A model generated the notes under the pieces. That model had not been told where the DNA came from. It ran no database searches and saw only the letters and a program-made list of their open reading frames with translations. Source: RUG12395 sp045541735 (lineage in GTDB: Bacteria > Bacillota > Clostridia > Oscillospirales > CAG-272). Taken from it: DNA of 14,766 nucleotides. Made by a program: the position numbers and the translations under genes. Shown one piece after another: positions 6,675 to 13,020 of the stretch (position 1 is its first letter; each line of letters begins with the position of its first letter). The stretch covers positions 1 to 14,766 of the forward strand of contig JAZQJQ010000025.1 of NCBI GenBank assembly GCA_045541735.1. Reading direction: 5' to 3'.

Positions 6675-7463
6675 GTGTTATTTAACATATTGGACGGAAG
6701 CAAGAAAAGAATAATAGAGACCTGCAATTATAACCAACATATTCAAAGCCGACACGCTGACAGAATTATGCACGTGCACGATCTTCTTTACATCAAGGAA
6801 GGGGAATGGAGCATCGCCCAGGACGGCGTTACCTATGATCTTACAGCAGGGGATATAATTCTTTTACAGGGCGGGCATCATCACTACGGCACCGCGCCGT
6901 GCAACGGACTTGTAAAAACGAGATTCATCCACTTCAAAACCCACGAGAATGACACGTTAAAGGAAACCGGGGAGCAAAGCAAGGGCTTTTACTGCTTTCC
7001 GACGGTTTTGCACTGCGCAGGCAATCCGATCTTTGAAAAGCATTTTGACAGGATAATCTCATCCTTCTGGTCGGACGATATTTACGAAAGGGCAAAAGCC
7101 ACGGCGTATCTTGACCTGCTTCTTTGCGATATGAGCGCCGAAGGCACCAAAGGCAATTCCATAGTTGACGATATCAAGGCACAGATAAACAGATCCCCGC
7201 ACCGCTTCATATCAAATGAGGAGCTGGCAAAAAAATACGGCTGGTCCGTACGTACCATCACCGCAAAGTTCAAGGCCGAAACCGGAATGGGCATACACGC
7301 CTGGCAGATAGAGCAGAAATGCAAGATAGCAGACGAGCTGTTAAGAAACGAGCCGACGCTGACCTTAAAGGAGGTTGCCGCGACTTACGGTTTTTGCGAC
7401 GAATATCATTTCGGCAAATGCTTCAAAAGAGTTATGGGGCTCTCCCCGAAAAGAAAAGAATAA
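6675..7463 (+). CDS. AraC-family transcriptional regulator
   Basis: A 262-residue AraC/XylS-type regulator. The N-terminal half (about 10-90) is a cupin-like sugar-binding domain with 'HADRIMHVHDLLYI', a Gly-rich 'TAGDIILLQGG' turn and a His-rich loop (His68-His70). The C-terminal 90 residues hold two helix-turn-helix motifs: 'ISNEELAKKYGWSVRTITAKF' split over about 179-199, and 'LTLKEVAATYGFCDEYHFGKCFKR' over about 229-252, followed by the usual 'GLSPK'. The protein ends soon after the second motif, as many family members do. Translation starts at GTG 6675 with AAGGAG at 6664-6669. It is transcribed divergently from the GH127-Gfo/Idh operon and most likely activates it in response to an arabinose-containing sugar. 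The ligand is inferred from the neighbours only. Confidence 0.9.
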   Translation: MLFNILDGSKKRIIETCNYNQHIQSRHADRIMHVHDLLYIKEGEWSIAQDGVTYDLTAGDIILLQGGHHHYGTAPCNGLVKTRFIHFKTHENDTLKETGEQSKGFYCFPTVLHCAGNPIFEKHFDRIISSFWSDDIYERAKATAYLDLLLCDMSAEGTKGNSIVDDIKAQINRSPHRFISNEELAKKYGWSVRTITAKFKAETGMGIHAWQIEQKCKIADELLRNEPTLTLKEVAATYGFCDEYHFGKCFKRVMGLSPKRKE

Positions 7464-7500
7464 ACAGAAGGTAGGTGTTTTCACCTACCTTCTGTTTATT
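7459..7500. terminator. Bidirectional terminator between AraC and YitT genes
   Basis: A 19-bp perfect stem (7459-7477 with 7482-7500) closes on a TTTT loop. The stop codon of the AraC gene (7461-7463) lies in the left arm and the stop codon of the minus-strand YitT gene (7485-7487) in the right arm. The minus-strand tail is T-rich (TTCTTTTCTTTT), so termination should be strong in that direction; the plus-strand tail is shorter (TATTCTTT). Confidence 0.85.
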
Positions 7501-8099
7501 CTTTGTATCGCACCTATTATCTGCCCCGACAGCACAACGGTTATGAGAGAATAGACTATCCTGCCGAGCGGGATATACGAGAGCGAAAGCAGCAGAACCG
7601 TAATGTCCGTGATAAGATAAGCCCATTGAACCTTTATCTTAAAAAGCGCGGAAAAGCTCATCGCCAGCGCATCGTCTCCGCAGGGTGCACCGCCAAAGCG
7701 CACGGCACACCCCGTACCGATACCAACGAACAACGCGCCAAGGAGTGCCGCGATAAGCGGCATCGAATAAAGCTCGGGCCACAAATGCGGAAAGCGCTCA
7801 AACACCGCATAGGAGGCAGAAAAACTCGCCGCCGCAACGGCTGAATACACGATAAACTTCCTTCCCAGTGTCCGCCAGCCGATAAAATAACATATAGCAC
7901 TGAAAACAAAATTGGAGACAGCCGGAGAAACGGAAAACCAATACTCAAGCAAAAGATTCAGACCAAGTATTCCACCCTCTGTAACACCAGAAAGAGAATG
8001 CACGTTATAAAGTCCGAAGGCAAGAAAAACTCCGCTGGATGCGATTATTATACAGTTTAATGGTTTGATACCTGAGAACAAGCTTTTAATTCTCTTCAT
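7485..8099 (-). CDS. YitT-family membrane protein lacking the C-terminal soluble domain
   Basis: A 204-residue protein with about five membrane segments (roughly 15-31, 42-53, 60-77, 84-99, 114-135 and 160-175, the short ones uncertain). The pattern resembles the YitT membrane domain (formerly DUF161): 'GVTEGGILGLNLLLEYWFSVSP', 'GWRTLGRKFIVYS', 'GALFVGIGTGCAVRFGGAPCGDD' and 'ITDITVLLLSL', each read in part. Typical YitT proteins have a cytoplasmic DUF2179 domain after this; here the chain ends about 20 residues past the last membrane segment, so that domain is absent. The family's transport substrate is not established. The ATG at 8099 is preferred over a TTG at 8117, which has no usable ribosome site. 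The start overlaps the end of a 50-codon small ORF by 14 nt. It is the last gene of the propeller/six-hairpin operon. Confidence 0.75.
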   Translation of the reverse strand: MKRIKSLFSGIKPLNCIIIASSGVFLAFGLYNVHSLSGVTEGGILGLNLLLEYWFSVSPAVSNFVFSAICYFIGWRTLGRKFIVYSAVAAASFSASYAVFERFPHLWPELYSMPLIAALLGALFVGIGTGCAVRFGGAPCGDDALAMSFSALFKIKVQWAYLITDITVLLLSLSYIPLGRIVYSLITVVLSGQIIGAIQRINRR

Positions 8100-8238
8100 T
8101 TGAAATCTTCCCAACAACTCCGAAACGTCTGCCTAACGCGCGGTCATAATACTGCTCCATATAAAAGTGGTGACATTGTGATATCATTATCTGTATAGCG
8201 TCATCCATCATATCGAACCGTGTGCGCCGCAACTTCAT
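8086..8238 (-). CDS. Putative 50-residue small protein between six-hairpin and YitT genes
   Basis: An open frame of 50 codons starts at ATG 8238 with the peptide MKLRRTRFDMMDDAIQIM and continues through 'HHFYMEQYYDRALGRRFGVVG' in part. An AGGAAG ribosome site (8250-8255) overlaps the stop codon of the upstream gene, 11 nt from the start. The frame overlaps the YitT start by 14 nt, so the order and spacing fit a translationally coupled operon. The N-terminus is basic, the middle looks helical and there is no membrane segment. I do not recognise the family. It fills what would otherwise be a 154-bp gap in a tightly packed operon. It could still be a chance frame or a leader affecting YitT translation. 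Confidence 0.45.
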   Translation of the reverse strand: MKLRRTRFDMMDDAIQIMISQCHHFYMEQYYDRALGRRFGVVGKISNEEN

Positions 8239-8253
8239 TTTACATTCTGCTTC

Positions 8254-10251
8254 CTATTTCACTGCGCCTTCGATATTTATGAGTCCCTCGTCGAACACGC
8301 TCCAATCGGGGTGCCAGCGCAGGTTTTCAAGCCTGAAGGCGCACGGCCAGGATGCAAGCCACTGTGAAGGTGTAAAGGGCGGCACGGTATGCCTTCCCCA
8401 ACGAGTATGGAATATTGCCTCATCCTGAGAACCAACGGGTCGTAGGCGGCCGTTAATAAACAGTGTACCGTCCGAAATGCCCTGACAAGCGTTACACCAA
8501 AATGCAAGCGCACGCTCTCTCCACTGCACAAGGCCGGTAAGTTCATAAAGCTTCAAGAAAGAGATAACGTCGCGCAGTGCATACTGGTCAAGCGCGTTAT
8601 GGGGCGTGGAAACGCTTGTTGCACCAAAGGTATCGTAATTCAACTTGGCAATGAGGCAGTCTTCAGGATAATCGACGGTAAAATGCATCATCCAAGTGCA
8701 CAGATACCATGCGATCTTCTCAGAACATTCGATATACTTTTTATCTCCCGTAGCCTCGTAAAGAGCAAGCGAATCACGGAGCAGGGGTGACGCGGATTCC
8801 TTATCTATACTGTAGGTATCAAGTGCACCGGCAGTTGTATATCCTTCGCGCTCCAATTCTTCATAATAAAAATCAAATGCGCGTTTTGCGGCTTCAAGAT
8901 ACTTACCGTCGCCGGTGCGTTTGGAAGCGTTGATAAGCGGCAGGATAAGGAAACATCCGATAGTTCCCTTTTTGGACTTCACATTTCCTTCGTGATCCCA
9001 ATTTTTTGCAAAGCAACCATTCTCATCCTGGCTTTCAAGTGCAAAATCGCAGGTCTTGAGCGCCCATTCAAGGTATTCCGGTCTGTCTATACCTATGCTC
9101 TTCAACAGATCGTATGCTTCAAAGTACCCCTCTGCACCGGTGCCGAGATTGCAGGCATCGCTTCCGGGAGGCAGAGGCTTTCCGGTAGATGCAGGGCGCG
9201 GTCTGCCAAGTCTTCTGCAAATAATTCCCTCAAGCAAGCTTTCCGGGAATTCCCATGGGTCGAGATCTTCTTTTGTCATAGTCTCAAAGGGCAGGTCAAG
9301 CAAGGGATTCGGCTCGGTATTATATCTCTTGTGGGCGTTGATGAATCTGTCGTTGGTAATGCCCTTGGTAAGCCAACCGTCAAGCACCGCAAGACCGATA
9401 TCAAGATTTTCCTTATCGCCGTTTTCTATGTAATCATAAATAAATGCCGTGGCAAAGGATGCATTCTGTCCTACCCAGCCAAGCTCATAGCCGTGCTCGG
9501 ACTTTTGATAACCGTTTAGCTTGGGAAGCCACTGTGCCCCGCTTGTAAAGCCTATAAAGCCATCCTTTTCTTTTTGAAGCAGATATCGTGCATACGCAAT
9601 GGAAAGTCTGTAAAGCTCCTTTGCGCTGAACGGAGGGTTAATGCTGTGCCCGTAATAGCGCCATGCAAAATCAAGCAAAGATTTATACCTGTGCTTTGTT
9701 CCGTCAGACGGAACGGCAAGGATAATTGCCTCAAAGCTGTCGCGGGGCTCCATAGTGCCTTGAAAAGGCTCTCCCCAGAAATGGCGGTGAAGCGTTTTCG
9801 GCTTCTCCTCCTCGGGGAATATAAGCACATGCTTCTCTCCTTCATCGACCTTATATAGTGAACATGCTGAATTGCTGTTAGGTTCAGCCATCAATGCAAG
9901 GCTGACGTCGTTATTTTCGCTGTACGTACAAGCGGGGATCGTAACGCGGTGCGATGCCCACGACCACGGTGTGCCGTCCTCGGCTCTGTCACCGACGTAT
10001 TCGGGAGTCTTGCCCCAGCCGTTCCCGTTGTAGCTCACAGACGGGACCATCGTAAAGGATGCTTCGCCGATAAGCAGCATCTCCATACGCATCTTATCCG
10101 TCGGTGCGTTTGTTTTTCTGTGCCAACGCCACGCGCCGTTTTCAATCGGTTCAAATGTGTCCTCTGCACCGTTTACAGAGGGTATAACAGCATACTCTTT
10201 GCCGTTTTCGGTTATCAGATGTCCCTTTTCGGTTTTAATGATTTCTAACAC
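8254..10251 (-). CDS. Putative six-hairpin glycosidase (alpha/alpha barrel) of unassigned family
   Basis: A 665-residue protein. The first 200 residues are rich in beta-strand-like stretches and include 'SVSYNGNGWG' (71-80) and 'PWSWASHRVTIPAC' (95-108). Residues from about 208 to 590 show repeated amphipathic helix pairs of the (alpha/alpha)6 toroid type: 'AKELYRLSIAYARYLLQ', 'DIGLAVLDGWL', 'YLEWALKTCDFALESQDENGCF', 'YLEAAKRAFDFYYEEL', 'YIECSEKIAWYLCTWM' and 'DVISFLKLYELTG'. Acidic and aromatic clusters such as 'SGAQWLP' (237-243), 'GWVGQNASF' (258-266) and 'DTYSIDKESA' (478-487) could line an active site. I cannot assign a CAZy family. There is no signal peptide, so a cytoplasmic role on imported oligosaccharides is likely. 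The start is GTG 10251 with an unusual G-run (GGGGGG, 10260-10265) as ribosome site. It lies 37 bp after the propeller gene in the same operon. Confidence 0.72.
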   Translation of the reverse strand: MLEIIKTEKGHLITENGKEYAVIPSVNGAEDTFEPIENGAWRWHRKTNAPTDKMRMEMLLIGEASFTMVPSVSYNGNGWGKTPEYVGDRAEDGTPWSWASHRVTIPACTYSENNDVSLALMAEPNSNSACSLYKVDEGEKHVLIFPEEEKPKTLHRHFWGEPFQGTMEPRDSFEAIILAVPSDGTKHRYKSLLDFAWRYYGHSINPPFSAKELYRLSIAYARYLLQKEKDGFIGFTSGAQWLPKLNGYQKSEHGYELGWVGQNASFATAFIYDYIENGDKENLDIGLAVLDGWLTKGITNDRFINAHKRYNTEPNPLLDLPFETMTKEDLDPWEFPESLLEGIICRRLGRPRPASTGKPLPPGSDACNLGTGAEGYFEAYDLLKSIGIDRPEYLEWALKTCDFALESQDENGCFAKNWDHEGNVKSKKGTIGCFLILPLINASKRTGDGKYLEAAKRAFDFYYEELEREGYTTAGALDTYSIDKESASPLLRDSLALYEATGDKKYIECSEKIAWYLCTWMMHFTVDYPEDCLIAKLNYDTFGATSVSTPHNALDQYALRDVISFLKLYELTGLVQWRERALAFWCNACQGISDGTLFINGRLRPVGSQDEAIFHTRWGRHTVPPFTPSQWLASWPCAFRLENLRWHPDWSVFDEGLINIEGAVK

Positions 10252-10259
10252 AATTACAT

Positions 10260-10265
10260 CCCCCC
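10260..10265 (-). promoter_or_regulatory. Unusual ribosome binding site for the six-hairpin gene
   Basis: A run of six G residues on the minus strand lies 8 nt before the GTG start at 10251. It replaces the AGGAGG sites seen elsewhere in the window and is the only reasonable site near this start. Translation may partly depend on coupling to the propeller gene 37 bp upstream. Confidence 0.5.
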
Positions 10266-10288
10266 ACTAATATCATTTTGTTTTTCTA

Positions 10289-12088
10289 TTATTTCTCCAG
10301 CCGCACCTCGGGCCAAGTATCCGTATCCGCAAAACTTACTCCATCCAGAGTATCGTTTATAACTGTATCTCCGTCCTTGTTTTCAAGTTCGGGGCAAAGC
10401 TTAAAGGACATACCGTTAAGCTCGAAAACCGCTCTGGGAAGGGTTATTTCAAATACCGCTCCCTCGTCCTTATCGGCGCTGTCGTTTACCGTACCGAATA
10501 TCTTGACGTCCGCTGCTCCGCAAGCGGGCAAAGCAGTTTTCTCTCCGTTATCAAAGCGCTCAAGCGAACGAATTCCGTCAAGTCCGACGGTAATGCGGTA
10601 ATACCTGTTTTTCGCAACTCCAACGTTGAGAATTACGGTATCGCCGTCTGTGAGATCATGATCCTGGCGGTTTATAAGGAAGTATACGTTCTCTGTATCG
10701 TGTGCCGCCTGCACCGTCATCTGTGCCTGTGATTCACTTCCAACAAACAGCGCATCGGTGTTTTCGTTCCATTTGAAATCGCCATACGCTTTTGCGTTTA
10801 TACGGTGGTTAAGGTAAGAGGTGTAAATGAATATTCCTCTGCCGCTTCCATCACCCTTATGTGGGAACACGCTGAGAACCTTGTGACTGTCAACGTTTTC
10901 GGAAGCACCCCAGCAGCTTGTTGCGGCGGGCGCTGCATTGAATTCGCAGGCGTTCAGCTTTTTTCCGTCTGGACTCACAAGTCTTGCTCGCAGTTTGCTG
11001 TCTTTATTATAGGTTAGATACGCTTCGCCTGACGGAAATACCGAAAGATACGGCGCAGCACCGTCAATATGCTTTATAACGTGCTCTTTTTCGGAATAAT
11101 CCTCAAGCATTCCAAGCGACTTCCAGCTTCCGCCGTCGGGACTCACGGTAAGCGAGGTGTGGAACCTGCCGTCAAGATAATGCACTTCTATCGCAAGCAA
11201 GGTCTTTCCGTTATAAATAGTTACAGCCGATGGCATCTGTCCGCCGAAATACGGGACTTCGTCGGTATACATAGGGCTTCCGTCCGCATTCACTCCGTAT
11301 GGAACCTTGTCTCCGACCTTTTCCTGATATGCACGCAGATACATATAATTGTTTTTCTTTCCGGATTCGATGTCCGGTATCCAGGTATGGCCGTTATCTT
11401 CGGAATATATCAGCGAGGTACCGGTGGAACGTTTTTTTCTGTCAAATCCGTATTTTTCCACGTACGCGGCAACGTCAGACCAATATATCTCCACCACTCC
11501 GTCCGGGCGCTGACGGATAAAAGGCTCCCAAGCCTGACCGCAGGTGAGCTTAGTTTCCTCGCTCCAGCTAAGGGTATTATCATCATTTACCGTTCCGCGT
11601 TTCATATAAACGCCGTTTAGATCAAGGTATTCGGCATTGCCGTATCCGGCAAAGGGTCGTATCTCATATACCGCAATTATCTCGCCGTTTTTTAGCACAC
11701 AAGCATCGGGATTCACAGCAACGTATTTGTCGCTCTTTCCTTCAAGCGGCCCAAAGGTATGTACGAATTCTTCCTTGTTATCCCACAACAGCTCTGGCGC
11801 ATTCCAACATTTGCCGTCAGATGACGTAGCGTAATACAGCTCTCTTCCGCCGTACTGCCCCGGCATAAAAACAAGCAGATAGAGATCGTTTTTAACTTTT
11901 TTCACGCGCGGATACCATGCGTCACGGTATCTCTCGTACGATGTAATATCCGCATTCAGCTCAACGGTATCTCTGTAACTTATCTCCAGCGAAGCCGTTG
12001 AAATATCATCGCAGATATGGCTCCACGGGGTATTGTCCTTGTTCAAGTCATCTATCTTGAGCACGCCCCTGAAATCCGATACGCTCAT
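10289..12088 (-). CDS. Asp-box beta-propeller (sialidase-fold) protein with CBM9/DOMON-like C-terminal domain
   Basis: A 599-residue protein. Residues about 30-440 look like a sialidase-fold beta-propeller: a canonical Asp box is at 229-236 (SEDNGHTW), with Asp-box-like turns at 89-95 (SSDGKCW) and 316-322 (SPDGGSW) and 'AWYPRVKKV' (57-65) at the place of the first-blade Arg motif. Residues about 450-595 form a second beta-rich domain ('AQMTVQAAHDTENVYFLINR', 'DGDTVILNVG', 'GAVFEITLPRAVF') typical of CBM9/DOMON-like modules. Families with this propeller include sialidases and GH93 exo-arabinanases; I cannot decide between a glycosidase of either type and something new. There is no signal peptide. 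I chose ATG 12088 because AGGAAAGG lies just upstream; a TTG 18 nt earlier lacks such a site. A strong promoter at 12143-12171 drives the operon. Confidence 0.75.
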   Translation of the reverse strand: MSVSDFRGVLKIDDLNKDNTPWSHICDDISTASLEISYRDTVELNADITSYERYRDAWYPRVKKVKNDLYLLVFMPGQYGGRELYYATSSDGKCWNAPELLWDNKEEFVHTFGPLEGKSDKYVAVNPDACVLKNGEIIAVYEIRPFAGYGNAEYLDLNGVYMKRGTVNDDNTLSWSEETKLTCGQAWEPFIRQRPDGVVEIYWSDVAAYVEKYGFDRKKRSTGTSLIYSEDNGHTWIPDIESGKKNNYMYLRAYQEKVGDKVPYGVNADGSPMYTDEVPYFGGQMPSAVTIYNGKTLLAIEVHYLDGRFHTSLTVSPDGGSWKSLGMLEDYSEKEHVIKHIDGAAPYLSVFPSGEAYLTYNKDSKLRARLVSPDGKKLNACEFNAAPAATSCWGASENVDSHKVLSVFPHKGDGSGRGIFIYTSYLNHRINAKAYGDFKWNENTDALFVGSESQAQMTVQAAHDTENVYFLINRQDHDLTDGDTVILNVGVAKNRYYRITVGLDGIRSLERFDNGEKTALPACGAADVKIFGTVNDSADKDEGAVFEITLPRAVFELNGMSFKLCPELENKDGDTVINDTLDGVSFADTDTWPEVRLEK

Positions 12089-12142
12089 TTTACACCTTTC
12101 CTTCAACTGTCAATTTGTATACGCAACAATACTTTCAAAGTC

Positions 12143-12171
12143 ATTATACAGACATTATTCGATTTAGTCAA
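12143..12171 (-). promoter_or_regulatory. Sigma-A promoter of the propeller/six-hairpin/YitT operon
   Basis: On the minus strand TTGACT (12166-12171) and TATAAT (12143-12148) are spaced by exactly 17 bp, 54 bp before the ATG at 12088. It is the best promoter match in the window. No further strong promoter is seen inside the operon, so the four frames down to 7485 are probably one transcript. Confidence 0.88.
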
Positions 12172-12204
12172 TAATAATCGGGTTTTCTTGAAAACGAAAA
12201 ACGC

Positions 12205-12230
12205 GCCCGAAAACACAAAGGTTTTCGGGC
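12205..12230 (-). terminator. Minus-strand terminator hairpin without an assigned gene
   Basis: GCCCGAAAAC (12205-12214) and GTTTTCGGGC (12221-12230) form a 10-bp stem with a 6-nt loop. Read on minus it is followed by GCGTTTTTCGTTTTC, a U-rich tail; the plus-strand tail is not U-rich. It lies upstream of the promoter at 12143-12171 and may insulate that operon from upstream transcription. Confidence 0.65.
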
Positions 12231-12293
12231 ACTTGTAATCCATATGGTTATCACAGCATTTTTCATTTATCCTCTTCGGGGCAAATATTTCTA

Positions 12294-12354
12294 TCCTCTT
12301 CTCCTTCTCTCTTTCTTCCCTTTCTCCCTTCTTTTCTCCCCTTCTTCTTTCCCC
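12294..12354. repeat. Pure polypyrimidine tract (61 nt) on the plus strand
   Basis: Positions 12294-12354 contain only C and T, followed by a mostly purine stretch to about 12415. Parts of the two tracts are near complements, for example CTTCTTTTCTCC against GGAGAAGAAAAG, so a long imperfect hairpin or a triplex-type structure is possible. Function is unknown. Confidence 0.85.
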
Positions 12355-12405
12355 AGAAGAGGTAAAAGACAAGAAAAGAACCTCTTTCTCCTTACGGAGA
12401 AGAAA

Positions 12406-12540
12406 AGAAAAAGGGACCTTGCTGAAAAGCAAGGCCCCAAAAAAAGAATTGTGATTTGAAGTTTATCCGAGCGCAGCGAGAATAAGCTTTTTTGCCCTAT
12501 AGGGAACAAAAGCATTTTGCTGTAACATTGAACCTTGTGG
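12406..12540 (-). ncRNA. Candidate structured small RNA
   Basis: On minus, a TATAAT box (12545-12550) precedes about 130 nt that could fold into three hairpins: GCTTTT...AAAAGC with a CCC-TATA-GGG tip (12486-12513), TTATTC with GGATAA (12463-12468 with 12480-12485), and the terminator at 12413-12438. The second stem needs a G-U wobble that exists only in the minus-strand RNA. There is no good -35 box and I recognise no known RNA family, so this is tentative. A dispersed repeat is an alternative explanation. Confidence 0.3.
12413..12438 (-). terminator. Minus-strand terminator hairpin, possible end of a small RNA
   Basis: CCTTGC (12417-12422) pairs with GCAAGG (12429-12434), extended by GGG (12413-12415) against the C run at 12435-12438 with one bulge. 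On minus the stem is followed by TTTTTCTTTTC. On plus it is followed by A residues, so only minus-strand termination fits. The only open frames that end nearby look spurious. Confidence 0.65.
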
Positions 12541-12717
12541 TTTTATTATATATCGTAATAACGGAAAAATTAATAACAAATAGACATGATTTTATTTCTT
12601 TTTCCACCGCCACCTCTCAAACTGCAAATTATCTCATCCTCATTTCTTTCATACTAAAAATAGAACGCATACACATTTGGAAGCAAATGCGTAGCGAAAA
12701 AATCTGGAGGATTTTAT

Positions 12718-12912
12718 ATGTATACTTTAGAAGTGATCTTGGCCCGAGCAGGCGAAAGTAACGGCGTGTATTTCGAATTTCCAACCTCGCGCCGGAGATT
12801 ATGGGAAACAATGAGTAAAAACGGCATAGAGAAAAACAAATGGCGCAAAGTTTACTCAGGCGAAATCGAAGATATTCCCGATGAACTTTGTGTAGAAACG
12901 CTTCGCATATAA
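12718..12912 (+). CDS. Small protein resembling one ArdA antirestriction unit
   Basis: A 64-residue acidic/basic protein beginning MYTLEVILARAGESNGVY, with a strong GGAGG ribosome site 7 nt before the ATG. The pattern 'FEFPTSRRRLWETMSKNGI' then '...VYSGEIEDIPDEL' resembles the first repeat unit of ArdA-like antirestriction proteins found in gut Firmicutes (a 'lP.....L...L.kIG' helix followed by 'y.i.dyes.iPgL'). Full ArdA proteins are about 160 residues or more, so this would be a single unit or the stump of a longer gene; it is followed by a proper terminator, which favours an intact small gene. No mobile-element genes are seen beside it. The resemblance is from memory of patterns and is weak. 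Confidence 0.6.
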   Translation: MYTLEVILARAGESNGVYFEFPTSRRRLWETMSKNGIEKNKWRKVYSGEIEDIPDELCVETLRI

Positions 12913-12965
12913 AAGGCCTAATTATATTTCAAAAACTATCAAACAAATTCTATTGGTCATTTATT

Positions 12966-13004
12966 AAAACGAAGGTTCGCAGAAAGAATGCGAACCTTCG
13001 TTTT
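12966..13004. terminator. Strong bidirectional terminator
   Basis: A 16-bp perfect stem (12966-12981 with 12989-13004) with loop GAAAGAA. On plus it ends in a seven-T run (13001-13007), suiting the small gene ending at 12912. On minus the stem ends TTTT and continues AATAAATG, suiting the SGNH gene whose stop is at 13021. Confidence 0.88.
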
Positions 13005-13020
13005 TTTGAAACTCCGAGCG

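Larger units (their letters stand above)
12231..12717. other. Non-coding stretch with hairpins and a polypyrimidine tract
   Basis: No convincing protein gene lies in these 487 bp. Longer frames here are low-complexity products of the pyrimidine/purine tracts. The stretch holds the 61-nt pyrimidine run (12294-12354), a purine-rich partner (12355-12415), a minus-strand terminator hairpin (12413-12438), a hairpin at 12486-12513, a TATAAT box on minus (12545-12550), and a short inverted repeat ACGCAT/ATGCGT (12665-12670 and 12687-12692) just upstream of the next gene. It may contain a small RNA or a dispersed intergenic repeat. Confidence 0.6.

Noticed and set aside
12103..12432. Minus-strand frame of 109 codons in the gap upstream of the propeller gene
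   Set aside because: Its product is Lys/Glu/Arg-rich from the purine tract, it reads through a terminator and a promoter, and it has no ribosome site.
12492..12761. Plus-strand frame of 89 codons overlapping the ArdA-like gene
   Set aside because: No ribosome site is present, and the overlapping 12718-12912 frame has a strong one and a terminator after it.
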